DNA from: Candidatus Poribacteria bacterium | Lineage (GTDB): Bacteria > Poribacteria > WGA-4E > WGA-3G | Reading direction: 5' to 3' | DNA: 64,000 nucleotides | Assembly (NCBI GenBank): GCA_003635195.1 | Contig: PYIY01000012.1 | Coordinates: forward strand, 60,335 to 124,334 | In this document: piece by piece, positions 50,764-58,597 of the stretch | Numbering within the stretch: the first letter of the stretch is position 1 | Layout: the number at the start of each line of letters is the position of its first letter | Position numbers and translations under genes: made by a program | Notes under the pieces: generated by a model | The model's input: only the letters and a program-made list of their open reading frames with translations | Databases searched by the model: none | Told to the model about the DNA's origin: nothing

Positions 50764-51439
50764 TACGCCTACGGGAGATAACCTCTGGTTCCGAAGGCTG
50801 TTCAGCGGCTTCTTCACCTTCTTCACCTTCAACTTCACCTTCTTCACCTTCTTCTGCCTCTGGTGTTTCTTCTTCAAGTTGGACGCGCGGCTGGCTGACT
50901 GTCGCTATAATTCGTTGCGGGTCATCTAAGATTTCGATTTCCTCATCAAGGCTTAAATCGCTTACGTAGATAGAGTCACCAATATCCAATTCACCCACGT
51001 TAACCGAAATATCGGTCGGCATTTGCATAGGCAGACAGTGAAGCGTCACTTGGCGGAGCGGAAATTCGAGGACACCGCCCTCCTGTATGCCGGGCGGGTT
51101 CCCTTCCAAGACCACCGGTACAGCTGATGTCACAGGTTCATCCAGCGAGATTCTGATGAAATCCGCATGGATCAACTTCTGCTTTTCCACCGGGTGGCGT
51201 TGAATTTCTTTGATAATAACGGTTTCAGAATCCTCTTCACCGATTACCATATTAATGATGACGTTTTCGCCGTACGTTCGTAGAAATTGGTTGAAGATTC
51301 GTGCGTTGAGTTGAATCGACACGGTATCTTGTGCGCGCCCATACAACACAGCGGGGACCCCCCCTTTACGGCGTAAATCGCGTGCGCTCTGCTTCCCGAA
51401 AGTATCGCGTTGTTGAACCTCTAATTTTGCTTGTAGCAT
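50738..51439 (-). CDS. rplY: 50S ribosomal protein L25 (CTC type)
   Basis: This 233-residue L25 is of the long TL5/CTC form: RDTFGKQSARDLRRKGGVPAVLYG, then the C-terminal beta domain with HADFIRISLDEPV, VPVVLEGNPPGIQEGGVLEF and LPTDISVNVGELDIGDSIYVSDL. A strongly acidic tail follows (EEETPEAEEGEEGEVEGEE, ending DDDDEDE). It binds 5S rRNA in the large subunit. ATG 51439 is chosen because family homology starts there and the leader ACCGCAAGG with an A-rich spacer precedes it. Order ispE - tRNA-Gln - rplY - pth resembles proteobacterial loci; prs is missing. Confidence 0.92.
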   Translation of the reverse strand: MLQAKLEVQQRDTFGKQSARDLRRKGGVPAVLYGRAQDTVSIQLNARIFNQFLRTYGENVIINMVIGEEDSETVIIKEIQRHPVEKQKLIHADFIRISLDEPVTSAVPVVLEGNPPGIQEGGVLEFPLRQVTLHCLPMQMPTDISVNVGELDIGDSIYVSDLSLDEEIEILDDPQRIIATVSQPRVQLEEETPEAEEGEEGEVEGEEGEEAAEQPSEPEVISRRRSDDDDEDE

Positions 51440-51510
51440 TTTGTTTTTTTTACTTTTCCTTGCGGTTAAAATTCGTGCGTTTAGATGCCTGAGTACGTTT
51501 CTTAAATCCG

Positions 51511-51530
51511 CACTCCATTTCATTGTAGTA
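51511..51530 (-). promoter_or_regulatory. conserved-loop element upstream of rplY
   Basis: On the minus strand ACTAC-AATGAAATGG-AGT, only a 3-bp stem, followed by GCGGATTTAAGAAAC as at 27021-27034. It lies about 75 nt upstream of the rplY start. Confidence 0.4.
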
Positions 51531-51634
51531 AAGAACTTACTCTTTAACAGGGAACGTGTGGTTACGCTATGTCAAAGCACCCATGCTTTAGCAGGGTGAT
51601 CTTTACAGATTCAGGAACCGTATCAAAAAGGAGG

Positions 51635-51706
51635 CAGGGCGGGTAGGATTCGAACCTACGCATGCAGGTTCCAAAGACCTGTGCCTTACCACTTGGCCAC
51701 CGCCCT
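51635..51706 (-). tRNA. tRNA-Gln (anticodon UUG)
   Basis: A full cloverleaf on the minus strand: acceptor AGGGCGG/CCGCCCT, D-arm with GCCAAGTGGTAAGGC, anticodon stem CAGGT/ACCTG with loop CTTTGGA (anticodon TTG), and T-arm GTAGG-TTCGAAT-CCTAC. The CCA end is not encoded. Its 5' end abuts the stop codon of ispE with no gap, so it must be cut from a common transcript or have a promoter inside ispE. Confidence 0.95.
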
Positions 51707-52588
51707 TTAAGCATCAATGTATACTCCGACAGGATTGGTTACCGTCGTCTCGCAAAAACTTACTTTGTGTTTGAAGTGTGATTCGCTCTGGCGTGCTGCT
51801 TCGCTATCATGCATCATGGCGAACAGCGTAGCACCGCTCCCCGACATCAGCGCGCCACAACAACCGGGCTGCGTAGATAACTCGGTTTTTAGCGCAGCGA
51901 TTTCGGGATGTTCGGAAAAAACAGGTATCTCAAGAAGATTGTAAAGGTTTTTCCCGATACTGAGGATGTCACCCTTCTCTATGTAAGTCCTTATAATTAT
52001 ACCGTCTTTTTCACGTGTTGTCAAGGCGAAGTTTAACTTTTTAAAAATAGCCGCTGTTGAGATTTCGATGCCTGGGTTTAAAAGGAAGAGCGGTAGGTCA
52101 GGAAGTACGGGAAGCCGCGTTAACTGGTCGCCGATGCCGAGTCCTAATGCGGCACCTCCGTGCAGGCAAAATGGGACATCTGCGCCTAATTGAGCACCGA
52201 TGTGCATTAGGGCTTCCTGCGTGAAACCGAGCCCGAAGAGTTCGTTCACGCCGTGAAGGACGGCGGCAGCGTTTGCACTCCCGCCTGCAAGTCCAGCTGC
52301 AACCGGGATCCGTTTGTAGATGTTGATGGCGATACCGCCGATGCCGCCTACGGCATCGCTGAGGCGTTGTGCCGCACGGTGTGCCAGATTACCGGCATCC
52401 GACGGAACCGCTGGGTGTTCGCAATGGACGGTTATATCTTTTCTATTCTGTTTTCGGATGATAACATCGTCATACAAACCGATGGAATGGAAGATCGTTT
52501 CGAGGTTATGGTAACCGTCTTCACGTTTGCCTACGACATTTAGATAGAGGTTAATTTTCGCGTGGGCGCGAACCCGTAAATTTCGCAC
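51707..52588 (-). CDS. ispE: 4-diphosphocytidyl-2-C-methyl-D-erythritol kinase
   Basis: This 293-residue GHMP kinase has RAHAKINLYLNVVGKREDGYH (family start with catalytic Lys and the GYHxL motif), ATP loop PVAAGLAGGSANAAAVLHG, LGADVPFCLHGGAALGLGIG and C-terminal GALMSGSGATLFAMM. It phosphorylates CDP-methylerythritol in the MEP isoprenoid pathway in the cytosol. The start at 52588 aligns with family N-termini. The upstream neighbour is a LolB-like lipoprotein gene and the downstream one is tRNA-Gln with 0 bp between, the order known from Pseudomonas-type lolB-ispE-tRNA loci. Confidence 0.93.
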   Translation of the reverse strand: MRNLRVRAHAKINLYLNVVGKREDGYHNLETIFHSIGLYDDVIIRKQNRKDITVHCEHPAVPSDAGNLAHRAAQRLSDAVGGIGGIAINIYKRIPVAAGLAGGSANAAAVLHGVNELFGLGFTQEALMHIGAQLGADVPFCLHGGAALGLGIGDQLTRLPVLPDLPLFLLNPGIEISTAAIFKKLNFALTTREKDGIIIRTYIEKGDILSIGKNLYNLLEIPVFSEHPEIAALKTELSTQPGCCGALMSGSGATLFAMMHDSEAARQSESHFKHKVSFCETTVTNPVGVYIDA

Positions 52589-52600
52589 GGTTTTTGTCTA

Positions 52601-53491
52601 TCAATTTGCCAATTCCGACAACGGGATGATTTCAAAATCCTCGGATAGAAACGGGGTGGCATCAAATTTGCTATCCTTAATCTCAACATTAAGTTCAACT
52701 TTGGCAATATTCACAGCAACCCGTGTCTGTTCAGGTGGACGTTCGATTTCAACCTTATGTGGACGTAAGATACCGCCCACTTTGCGATAGTCGGAGAAAG
52801 TGGCGCGTTGTTGAAGTACTCCGTTTTTATCGTTGATATGCCAATCTGTCACTCGCGGTTCCCCGTCGCGGACAAAGAGGGTGATGGTTTCTACATGTCC
52901 ATCTTTGACCCCTGGGCGGGTGATGGTAAATTTCGCACCGGAGTTTTCAACCGATGTGAAATTATCCGTGCGTCCGTCAAGAAACGGATTAGCGAAGATG
53001 GCACTCAGGACATCTGACACGCGCAGATCCACACCAAAAATCTCTCGTAAAGCCCCGTCCGATAGTGGACCGTGATAAGTTCTTTCTTCGTTCAGGAGGG
53101 CAAGCACGAATTGATTCTTGTCTTGATTGGCGATTGCGACCCCACGGGGTTCATTGATCGGTCCCAATGCTTGGATCAGAAGCAATTCCCCACCGTTTTC
53201 TGACTTTTTATACCATAGCGATTCTCGGACTTCTTCGCGCTGATCGCCTTCCTCAATCGTTACCTTCATCTCGATAATCTTTAAAGAGCCAGTGAGATCA
53301 TATCTCGCTTGCAGTGTGTTAAGGATGCTGTCTACTTCTGCACCGGTGGCGGGTGACGTTTGAACCACGGAGGTACTCGGACTACACCCTAAGATGACTA
53401 CAAACAGTAGAAGACAAGCGGCGCGTAGCGTCCACAAAGTCGTAGTCTGGTGATCATACTTGTTAGTGGATGGGCGTGACAGATATAGCAT
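52601..53491 (-). CDS. LolB-like outer-membrane lipoprotein (putative)
   Basis: This 296-residue protein starts at ATG 53491, one base after the argD stop. Its N-terminus has a lipoprotein signal with lipobox VILGC (LLLFVVILGCSPS, Cys about residue 32). The mature part has the beta-rich LolA/LolB-like layout (YDLTGSLKIIEMKVTIEEGD, ESLWYKKSENGGELLLIQAL, ERTYHGPLSDGALREIFGVD, KFTITRP). LolB accepts lipoproteins from LolA at the outer membrane. Position directly before ispE supports this, but homology is too weak in reading alone to name it lolB. Translation is likely coupled to argD. Confidence 0.68.
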   Translation of the reverse strand: MLYLSRPSTNKYDHQTTTLWTLRAACLLLFVVILGCSPSTSVVQTSPATGAEVDSILNTLQARYDLTGSLKIIEMKVTIEEGDQREEVRESLWYKKSENGGELLLIQALGPINEPRGVAIANQDKNQFVLALLNEERTYHGPLSDGALREIFGVDLRVSDVLSAIFANPFLDGRTDNFTSVENSGAKFTITRPGVKDGHVETITLFVRDGEPRVTDWHINDKNGVLQQRATFSDYRKVGGILRPHKVEIERPPEQTRVAVNIAKVELNVEIKDSKFDATPFLSEDFEIIPLSELAN

Positions 53492-53492
53492 C

Positions 53493-54683
53493 TTAAAGCA
53501 CTTCCGACATCGATTTTTCAACGATATTAACGGCTTCCTCAACGTGGCCTGCGTTAATATTGAGCGGTGGTAAGAATCGGAGGACGTAATCGTTGGTACA
53601 TATCGTAACAAGACCGTTCTCAATACATTTCGCGGCGATCGGTTTGGCATCGACTTCCATGACTAAACCGCGGAGCAAGCCTTTCCCACGTACCTCTTTA
53701 ATCGGATACTTGTCCTTAAGTTCCATGAGTCCACCTGCGAGATAATTCCCCATTTTAACGGCGTTCACGGCGAGGTTCTCTTCCAGAATCGTTCTGACAG
53801 TTGCGGATGCCGCCGCAGTGACCAACGGATTACCACCGAATGTCGCTGCATGGGTACCAGGAACAAAACTCTCCGCTATATGTCGTTTCGCCAACATTGC
53901 ACCGATAGGTACACCGCTACCGAGTGCCTTTGCCATGGTAATCACATCTGGTACAACCCCGTAACTCTGGTATCCAAAGAAGGTCCCTAATCTTCCCATT
54001 GCTGTTTGTACTTCATCAAAAATCAGTAGAAGATTATTTTTATCACAGAGTTCTCGTAATCCTTGGAGGTAGCCATCGCTTGGCATATTAACGCCACCTT
54101 CGGACTGAATCGGTTCGACTAAGATAGCACAGGTCTTTTCGCTGATGGCGGCTTCCGTTGCTTCCAAATCGTCGAACGGCACGTATTTGAAACCTTCAAG
54201 CATCGGTTCAAACCCGACATGATATTTCGTCTGCGCGGTGGCAGTGATGGTTGCCATTGTCCGTCCATGGAATGAGTTGTCCATTGTAATGATTTCGTAG
54301 GCATCCGTTCTGCCGCTGTCTTTGGTGTATTTCCGCGCCAGTTTGATCGCTGCTTCGTTGGCTTCCGCGCCGCTATTACAGAAGAAGCACTGATCCATGT
54401 CGGAGTTATCAATGAGCAGTTTGGCGAGTTCTGCCTGCGGTTGAATATAATAGAGATTGGACGTGTGCAGTAGGTTACCGGCCTGCTCACGGATGGCTTC
54501 GACGACTTTCGGGTGGCAATGTCCTAAACCGTTGACAGCGAGTCCACCAAGAAAGTCGAGGTATTTTTTGCCATCGGCATCCCAGAGGTAAGATCCTTCG
54601 CCTTTAACGAATGCGAGACTTCTGTCGCCGTAAGTATTAATGATATATTCTGTCGCCATCGCTTTAATTTCAGCGGTTGTCAT
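53493..54683 (-). CDS. argD: acetylornithine/ornithine aminotransferase (class III)
   Basis: This 396-residue PLP enzyme has AFVKGEGSYLWDADGKKYLD, GHCHPKVVEAI, CFFCNSGAEANEAAIKLARK, SFHGRTMATITAT (PLP stacking), LLLIFDEVQTAMGRLG (Asp for the pyridine N), ITMAKALGSGVPIGA (Schiff-base Lys), and THAATFGGNPL with a C-terminal RGLVMEVD. These motifs favour ArgD, transferring an amino group to N-acetylglutamate semialdehyde in arginine synthesis. No other arg gene is near. ATG 54683 is decided by AGGAGG and the A-rich spacer, with the conserved-loop hairpin 3 nt before the Shine-Dalgarno. Confidence 0.88.
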   Translation of the reverse strand: MTTAEIKAMATEYIINTYGDRSLAFVKGEGSYLWDADGKKYLDFLGGLAVNGLGHCHPKVVEAIREQAGNLLHTSNLYYIQPQAELAKLLIDNSDMDQCFFCNSGAEANEAAIKLARKYTKDSGRTDAYEIITMDNSFHGRTMATITATAQTKYHVGFEPMLEGFKYVPFDDLEATEAAISEKTCAILVEPIQSEGGVNMPSDGYLQGLRELCDKNNLLLIFDEVQTAMGRLGTFFGYQSYGVVPDVITMAKALGSGVPIGAMLAKRHIAESFVPGTHAATFGGNPLVTAAASATVRTILEENLAVNAVKMGNYLAGGLMELKDKYPIKEVRGKGLLRGLVMEVDAKPIAAKCIENGLVTICTNDYVLRFLPPLNINAGHVEEAVNIVEKSMSEVL

Positions 54684-54706
54684 TTTTTTATCTATGGCCT
54701 CCTGTT

Positions 54707-54731
54707 CTGCTCTCCATTTCATTACGAGCAG
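54707..54731 (-). promoter_or_regulatory. conserved-loop hairpin directly before argD Shine-Dalgarno
   Basis: On the minus strand CTGCTC-GTAATGAAATGGA-GAGCAG: a 6-bp stem and 13-nt loop, then AAC and AGGAGG. Same layout as 46988-47012 with one compensated stem pair. Confidence 0.6.
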
Positions 54732-54787
54732 GTTTGTGGTTAATTCGTGATTTTTCTGGGGACTTGTGTGCTTCTGCCCTTTTAAAA

Positions 54788-55921
54788 TTACCAGTTCGTA
54801 TAGGAACCGTCGTCGCGTTGATAGCCGTGAGGCGGTCCGTATTCTTGTGTTGAGACATCGGTAAGTGCATCTTCGTTGAATTCAATGCCGAGTCCCGGAC
54901 CCTCAGGTGGTAAGAGATAGCCTGATTCCCACGGTATCTGTACTGGGAACACATCGGTCAGTGAGGACATGGGGGCACGTGGGAGTTCCTGCACACCGAG
55001 GAGTGCCGATGACAAAGAGAGATGTAGACACGCTGCAGCGGATACGGGTCCTAACGGATTGTGCGGTGCTAAGTAGATGTAATGCGTTTCGCACCATCCG
55101 GCGATTTTACGTGCCTCCGTTAACCCACCAGCGATGCAGAGGTCGACGCGACAGTAATCCATGAGGTCTTCTTCGATAACTTCTCGGAATGTCCACTTGC
55201 TATCGAATTGTTCACCAACTGCAATGGGTACCGAGGTCTGCTGCCGGAGCCGTCTGAGGCTGGCAGGGTTTTCTGCTCGAAGCGGGTCCTCGATGAAAAA
55301 CGGGTTGTACTGTGCGACCTTATTACAGAAATCGAGACTATCCGCTGGATCAAGGCGGGTATGCACATCAATCAGTATTTCGAGATCGTCGCCGAATGCG
55401 TGGCGGACGGCTTCTACCTGCTTAACGCAGTTTCGGACTGCGCGTCTGGGTTCAAACGTCCCTCCTTCAGAGTTGTCAACCACACTCCATCGGACGAACT
55501 TCCAACCGGCTTCGTAGGTTTGCCGACAACTCTCAATGAGAGCATCAATCGTGCCACCGCCGTTATGCGGGTAGCAGACGACTTTGTCTCTGGTGCGTCC
55601 GCCCAAGAGTTCGTAGACGGGAACATTCAGTGCCTTTCCTTTGATGTCCCAGAGTGCGATATCTACAGCACTCACTGCGGCGGATTGGACGACACCGCCG
55701 GGGAAGAAACCGCCGCGGAACATCACCTGCCACAGATGTTCAATTCGGAACGGATCTGCGCCGATAAGGAACGGTTCAAATGAGCGAACGACTTCGGCTA
55801 AGGCGAGGGCGCGGCGGCGTAGCCCACCCTCACCGACACCGTAGATACCTGCGTCGGTTTCGACCTTCACAAAAAAGTAACCATCCGCTGAAGCAAAAGA
55901 TTTGACATTCGTAATCTTCAT
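54788..55921 (-). CDS. enolase-superfamily sugar-acid dehydratase
   Basis: This 377-residue enolase-superfamily member has N-terminal cap VKVETDAGIYGVGEGGLRRR, barrel ligands LEILIDVHTRLDP (Asp and His), PFFIEDPLRAEN (Glu) and PIAVGEQFDS (Glu), and catalytic His in YLAPHNPLGPVS, the galactonate/gluconate dehydratase subgroup pattern. It is distinct from the paralogue at 28996, which has Glu at the first metal position. ATG 55921 has the TTAAAAATATG context; GGGAGC lies further upstream. A perfect 17-bp inverted repeat is located 72 bp upstream of the start. The PhyH and MocA neighbours suggest a sugar-derivative pathway. Confidence 0.85.
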   Translation of the reverse strand: MKITNVKSFASADGYFFVKVETDAGIYGVGEGGLRRRALALAEVVRSFEPFLIGADPFRIEHLWQVMFRGGFFPGGVVQSAAVSAVDIALWDIKGKALNVPVYELLGGRTRDKVVCYPHNGGGTIDALIESCRQTYEAGWKFVRWSVVDNSEGGTFEPRRAVRNCVKQVEAVRHAFGDDLEILIDVHTRLDPADSLDFCNKVAQYNPFFIEDPLRAENPASLRRLRQQTSVPIAVGEQFDSKWTFREVIEEDLMDYCRVDLCIAGGLTEARKIAGWCETHYIYLAPHNPLGPVSAAACLHLSLSSALLGVQELPRAPMSSLTDVFPVQIPWESGYLLPPEGPGLGIEFNEDALTDVSTQEYGPPHGYQRDDGSYTNW

Positions 55922-55992
55922 ATTTTTAACGATTAAGTTTTCGCTCCCTTTTGGTGAAGTTTGCAAGCCAAAACTTGCTGTTAAAAACTCCG

Positions 55993-56051
55993 TTTTGACC
56001 AACAACTCGTGCCTTTCTCTATTATATTCGGAGTCGAGTTGTTGGTCAAAA
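55993..56051 (-). promoter_or_regulatory. 17-bp perfect inverted repeat between PhyH and dehydratase genes
   Basis: TTTTGACCAACAACTCG (55993-56009) and CGAGTTGTTGGTCAAAA (56035-56051) pair perfectly with a 25-nt loop. The arms match those at 35842-35897 except at a few positions, where both arms change together. Confidence 0.6.
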
Positions 56052-56116
56052 AAACGGGTTTTTGACGAGTTTCAGTAATATTGGTTATAATCAAATTAAT
56101 GACATGCAACGAGTTG

Positions 56117-56923
56117 CTACACCGCATCCAAAGTTGGCGTATTGTCTTGACAGTGGACGGGACGGAAGAGCGTTTGACGTTTGAACGGCATCTCTTCAAG
56201 GTGCTTCGGGTGTGGGTCCCACTTGTGCCATTTGTTTCCGACAGTGTTGTAGCATTGAAAGAGCGCGACCCGATCGACTTCTTCGTCTGTCCACTTCGCC
56301 CCAGTGTGTGTAATTGCCTCTGTGAAAACCAGCATGGAGCCAGCAGGACAGGTATAATCCTCCCATAGCGGCGAATTACGATCCGCCGTTGACTTCGGAG
56401 CCGGAAACGCGCCTTTATGACTGCCAGTAAGAAACATCGTTCCACCGCCGCCTTCTTGGACTGGGTTGAGTTCCCAAACGGCACGCGTCAATCCGCTGTG
56501 TGCTTTGTCGTGGTGCAGATGATACGTATGCGAATTACCGGGGAAATTGAGCATCCCGCGCCCTCCGTGCGGTTGGAAGTTGTCGTGTCCGTTTGATCGG
56601 ATAGTTAAAAATGTGCTTTCCAGCCGGAATCCGTAGCAATTTTCATTGGCATAGCCGGAAGTCAGAAATTCGTCCATGAATCCGAGCACAACGGGATGAT
56701 CTGTTAGCGATTCAAGGGGACCGCCAATAGAAGAGCGGTGGTGTTCAGGGATTGACTCGGGGTCCTGTTTGAGTTGATAACAGAACTCACGCATCTCTTT
56801 AACTTCAATTTCGCTGAGTACGCCTGGGAACAGGAGCCACCCACGGGTATCAAAGAGAAACCGTTGTTCTTCCGTGAGTGGGATCGGTGGTAGATTGTCA
56901 GCATTTGTCGTAGGGTTCGGCAT
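56117..56923 (-). CDS. phytanoyl-CoA dioxygenase (PhyH) family oxygenase
   Basis: This 268-residue protein has LTEEQRFLFDTRGWLLFPGV, FRLESTFLTIRS, FQPHGGRGMLNFPGNSHTYH (HG-type first ligand region), LTRAVWELNPVQEGGGGTMFLTGSHKGAFP, and distal His in EAITHTGAKW with Arg in DRVALFQCY. It belongs to the PhyH superfamily but to a different subgroup from the tandem pairs (the first motif is Gly-rich PHGGRG). TAAGGAAAAA precedes ATG 56923. The downstream dehydratase and upstream MocA genes are on the same strand with 85-195 bp gaps, possibly one regulon rather than one operon. Confidence 0.85.
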   Translation of the reverse strand: MPNPTTNADNLPPIPLTEEQRFLFDTRGWLLFPGVLSEIEVKEMREFCYQLKQDPESIPEHHRSSIGGPLESLTDHPVVLGFMDEFLTSGYANENCYGFRLESTFLTIRSNGHDNFQPHGGRGMLNFPGNSHTYHLHHDKAHSGLTRAVWELNPVQEGGGGTMFLTGSHKGAFPAPKSTADRNSPLWEDYTCPAGSMLVFTEAITHTGAKWTDEEVDRVALFQCYNTVGNKWHKWDPHPKHLEEMPFKRQTLFRPVHCQDNTPTLDAV

Positions 56924-56936
56924 GATTTTTTTCCTT

Positions 56937-56984
56937 AGAAGTTTCCAGTTTCCAGTTTCCAGAAAAGAGATCTCTTAACTGGCC
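56937..56984. repeat. GTTTCCA-type short tandem repeat
   Basis: Three CAGTTTC-C units (AGTTTCCAGTTTCCAGTTTC...) precede AGAGATCTCT, then TTAACTGGCCAC. On the minus strand it contains CAGTTAAGAG like the repeats at 35735 and 44523. Confidence 0.5.
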
Positions 56985-57007
56985 ACTGGTTACTGATACA
57001 CTAATAA

Positions 57008-58165
57008 CTATTCGGACAAACGTTCGTCTTCCAGTGATAGCCATGTGCCGTAGTCGCGTGGCATCTCTCTGATTTCACCTAAACCCGCTTCGGCACGCCA
57101 TTGTAATAACGGATGTTCTCGGTTTTTCTGCGGCAACTCGACACGTGTACCGTAAGCAGCAGACTCGAAGATTGCCATCAAGATTTCAATAACGTGGCGA
57201 CCCTCTTCGCCGTTAGATTCGTGTTCTCGGTTTTCGTCGAGTGCGTTCACATATTCTTCAACGAAGCAGTAATCATCCGCGTCTGCCCCTTTGTTCGGAT
57301 CAAAATGCTCTGGATAGATGGAGGGGAGTGCTTCCCACTGGTCGTGTGTGCTGTCAGGGACGAAATGCGGCGTAGGTAGCCACCACGAACCTTTCAATTC
57401 CGACCAGATGAGTCTACCTTCGGTGCCGTAGAGTTCCATCATATAAGCATCGGTATCAACCTTTGGGAATCTGTGTTGGATAAGGGTGCCGGTGACGTTT
57501 CCGTCGAATTGGAGGGTTGATGTGGTGTATTCGCCTGCGACTGTGCCCATCCCTGCTGGTGAGGGGAGTACGTCGTCGTGTGTGATGGCGCGCCCGCCTG
57601 TTGTCGCTTGCGTCACAACGCTTCGGCACTTTCCACCGAAACGGAGCATGTTGTTGACGACGTGTGTTCCGATGTTCATTAACCCGTAACCGGCGTAATA
57701 GCCTTTCCCACAGGCGTAGATATAACGGAGGTCCCCGATTTTCCCTTCGTCTAAGGCTTTCGCGACTGCATGCATCGACGGACTCGTGCGGCGTTGATGA
57801 TGCACGGCGACGCGAGCACTTTTCTGTTTCGCTTTCGCCAGCACTTCATCCGCCTGAACGAGGTCAATACAGAGCGGTTTCTCTACTTCGATATTCACGC
57901 CGTGTTCGAGGACACGCATGCAGAGCGGATGGTGTGCTTCGGTTGCTGTCGGAATAGCAACAATATCGGGATCTGTCTGCTGGATCATCTCGTCTAAATC
58001 GGTGAAGTGTGCTGAGACATTCACGATTTCACCGAGCGTTTCTAACCGCTCTTGAACGAGGTCGCAGAGTGCTACGATTTCCGTGCGCGGATGTGCGTGG
58101 TATGCCTTTGCTGCCGAGGTGCCACGGCTCCGACACCCCAATATGGCGATACGATAAGTTTTCAT
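57008..58165 (-). CDS. Gfo/Idh/MocA-family oxidoreductase
   Basis: This 385-residue protein has Rossmann start YRIAILGCRSRGTSAAKAYH, VAIPTATEAHHPLCMRV, signature NIEVEKPLCIDL (EKP), then AVHHQRRTSPSMHAVAKALD, YYAGYGLMNIGTHVVNNMLRFGG (catalytic His region), LYGTEGRLIW and EEGRHVIEILMAIFESAAYG. It is of the longer MocA type. ATG 58165 has the GTTAAAAATATG context, as before 55921. A promoter with TTGACA and TAATAT is at complement 58322-58350, with a 26-bp palindrome just upstream of it, so regulation by a dedicated DNA-binding protein is likely. Confidence 0.88.
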   Translation of the reverse strand: MKTYRIAILGCRSRGTSAAKAYHAHPRTEIVALCDLVQERLETLGEIVNVSAHFTDLDEMIQQTDPDIVAIPTATEAHHPLCMRVLEHGVNIEVEKPLCIDLVQADEVLAKAKQKSARVAVHHQRRTSPSMHAVAKALDEGKIGDLRYIYACGKGYYAGYGLMNIGTHVVNNMLRFGGKCRSVVTQATTGGRAITHDDVLPSPAGMGTVAGEYTTSTLQFDGNVTGTLIQHRFPKVDTDAYMMELYGTEGRLIWSELKGSWWLPTPHFVPDSTHDQWEALPSIYPEHFDPNKGADADDYCFVEEYVNALDENREHESNGEEGRHVIEILMAIFESAAYGTRVELPQKNREHPLLQWRAEAGLGEIREMPRDYGTWLSLEDERLSE

Positions 58166-58321
58166 ATTTTTAACGATTGGGTTTCCGCTCGGCTTTTTCA
58201 GTCCCACACGCTGATCGCTATGGGGACCCCTGTCAAAAGCCGGTTTGCGATGAGTCTCAACCGTCCTTGTAACGATTAATTTTGTTTAAAGTCTCGAACT
58301 GGTTCTGATAATGATATGATA

Positions 58322-58350
58322 ATATTAGCCTGTTTAGATTTTGCTGTCAA
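58322..58350 (-). promoter_or_regulatory. sigma70-like promoter for the MocA gene at 58165
   Basis: On the minus strand TTGACA (complement 58345-58350), 17-bp spacer, TAATAT (complement 58322-58327). This leaves a leader of about 150 nt. Confidence 0.6.
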
Positions 58351-58373
58351 GTTTTTTGTAGGTTTATTCCTTT

Positions 58374-58399
58374 AAAATGTTACACCAGTGTAACATTTT
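58374..58399. promoter_or_regulatory. 26-bp operator-like palindrome
   Basis: AAAATGTTACAC-CA-GTGTAACATTTT is a perfect 12-bp inverted repeat with a 2-bp centre. It lies 23 bp upstream of the -35 box at complement 58345-58350. A half-site AGTGTAACATTC occurs at about 58499-58510. Confidence 0.65.
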
Positions 58400-58425
58400 G
58401 TGTATAAAGGTCATCGGCATAAAAC

Positions 58426-58569
58426 TCACTCCCTGTAAGGGTTCAGAGGCATTTTTGGGGTCAGGTTTTCCTCGGTAAAAAAAATAATTTGTTGAAAAGT
58501 GTAACATTCTGCGGATGGGCAACAAATTATTTTGATGGCGTATGAGGTTTTCATAAATTGGCGTGGCAT
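58426..58569 (-). CDS. 47-codon small protein or leader peptide with consensus promoter
   Basis: The frame starts at ATG (complement 58569) and reads MPRQFMKTSYAIKIICCP then SAECYTFQQIIFF, ending LNPYRE. It is preceded by a strong AAAGGAGGAG (complement 58571-58580) and a perfect TTGACA-17-TATAAT promoter (complement 58598-58626). The peptide has three Cys and a hydrophobic middle but no recognisable family. A half-site of the nearby palindrome lies inside its coding sequence. It could be a real small protein, a leader peptide for the MocA gene 260 bp downstream, or a relic of a longer gene. Everything beyond 58427-58743 in this gene-poor stretch (58166-58743) appears regulatory. Confidence 0.45.
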   Translation of the reverse strand: MPRQFMKTSYAIKIICCPSAECYTFQQIIFFTEENLTPKMPLNPYRE

Positions 58570-58597
58570 TCTCCTCCTTTGAAAGATGTGATAAGAT

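Noticed and set aside
50738..50877. N-terminal extension of the amidase starting MKKKHQRQKKVKK
   Set aside because: It is the frame-shifted reading of the acidic GAA/GAG-rich tail of rplY; Lys-rich sequence arises from the same codons. The amidase probably begins at or after 50763.
55208..55783. Plus-strand 191-codon frame antisense to the enolase-superfamily gene
   Set aside because: The minus-strand product has all enolase-family ligands; the plus frame has no homology and is explained by codon bias.
58374..58399. Intrinsic terminator
   Set aside because: The 2-nt centre is too short for an RNA loop and the stem is A/T-rich without a GC core; an operator is more likely.
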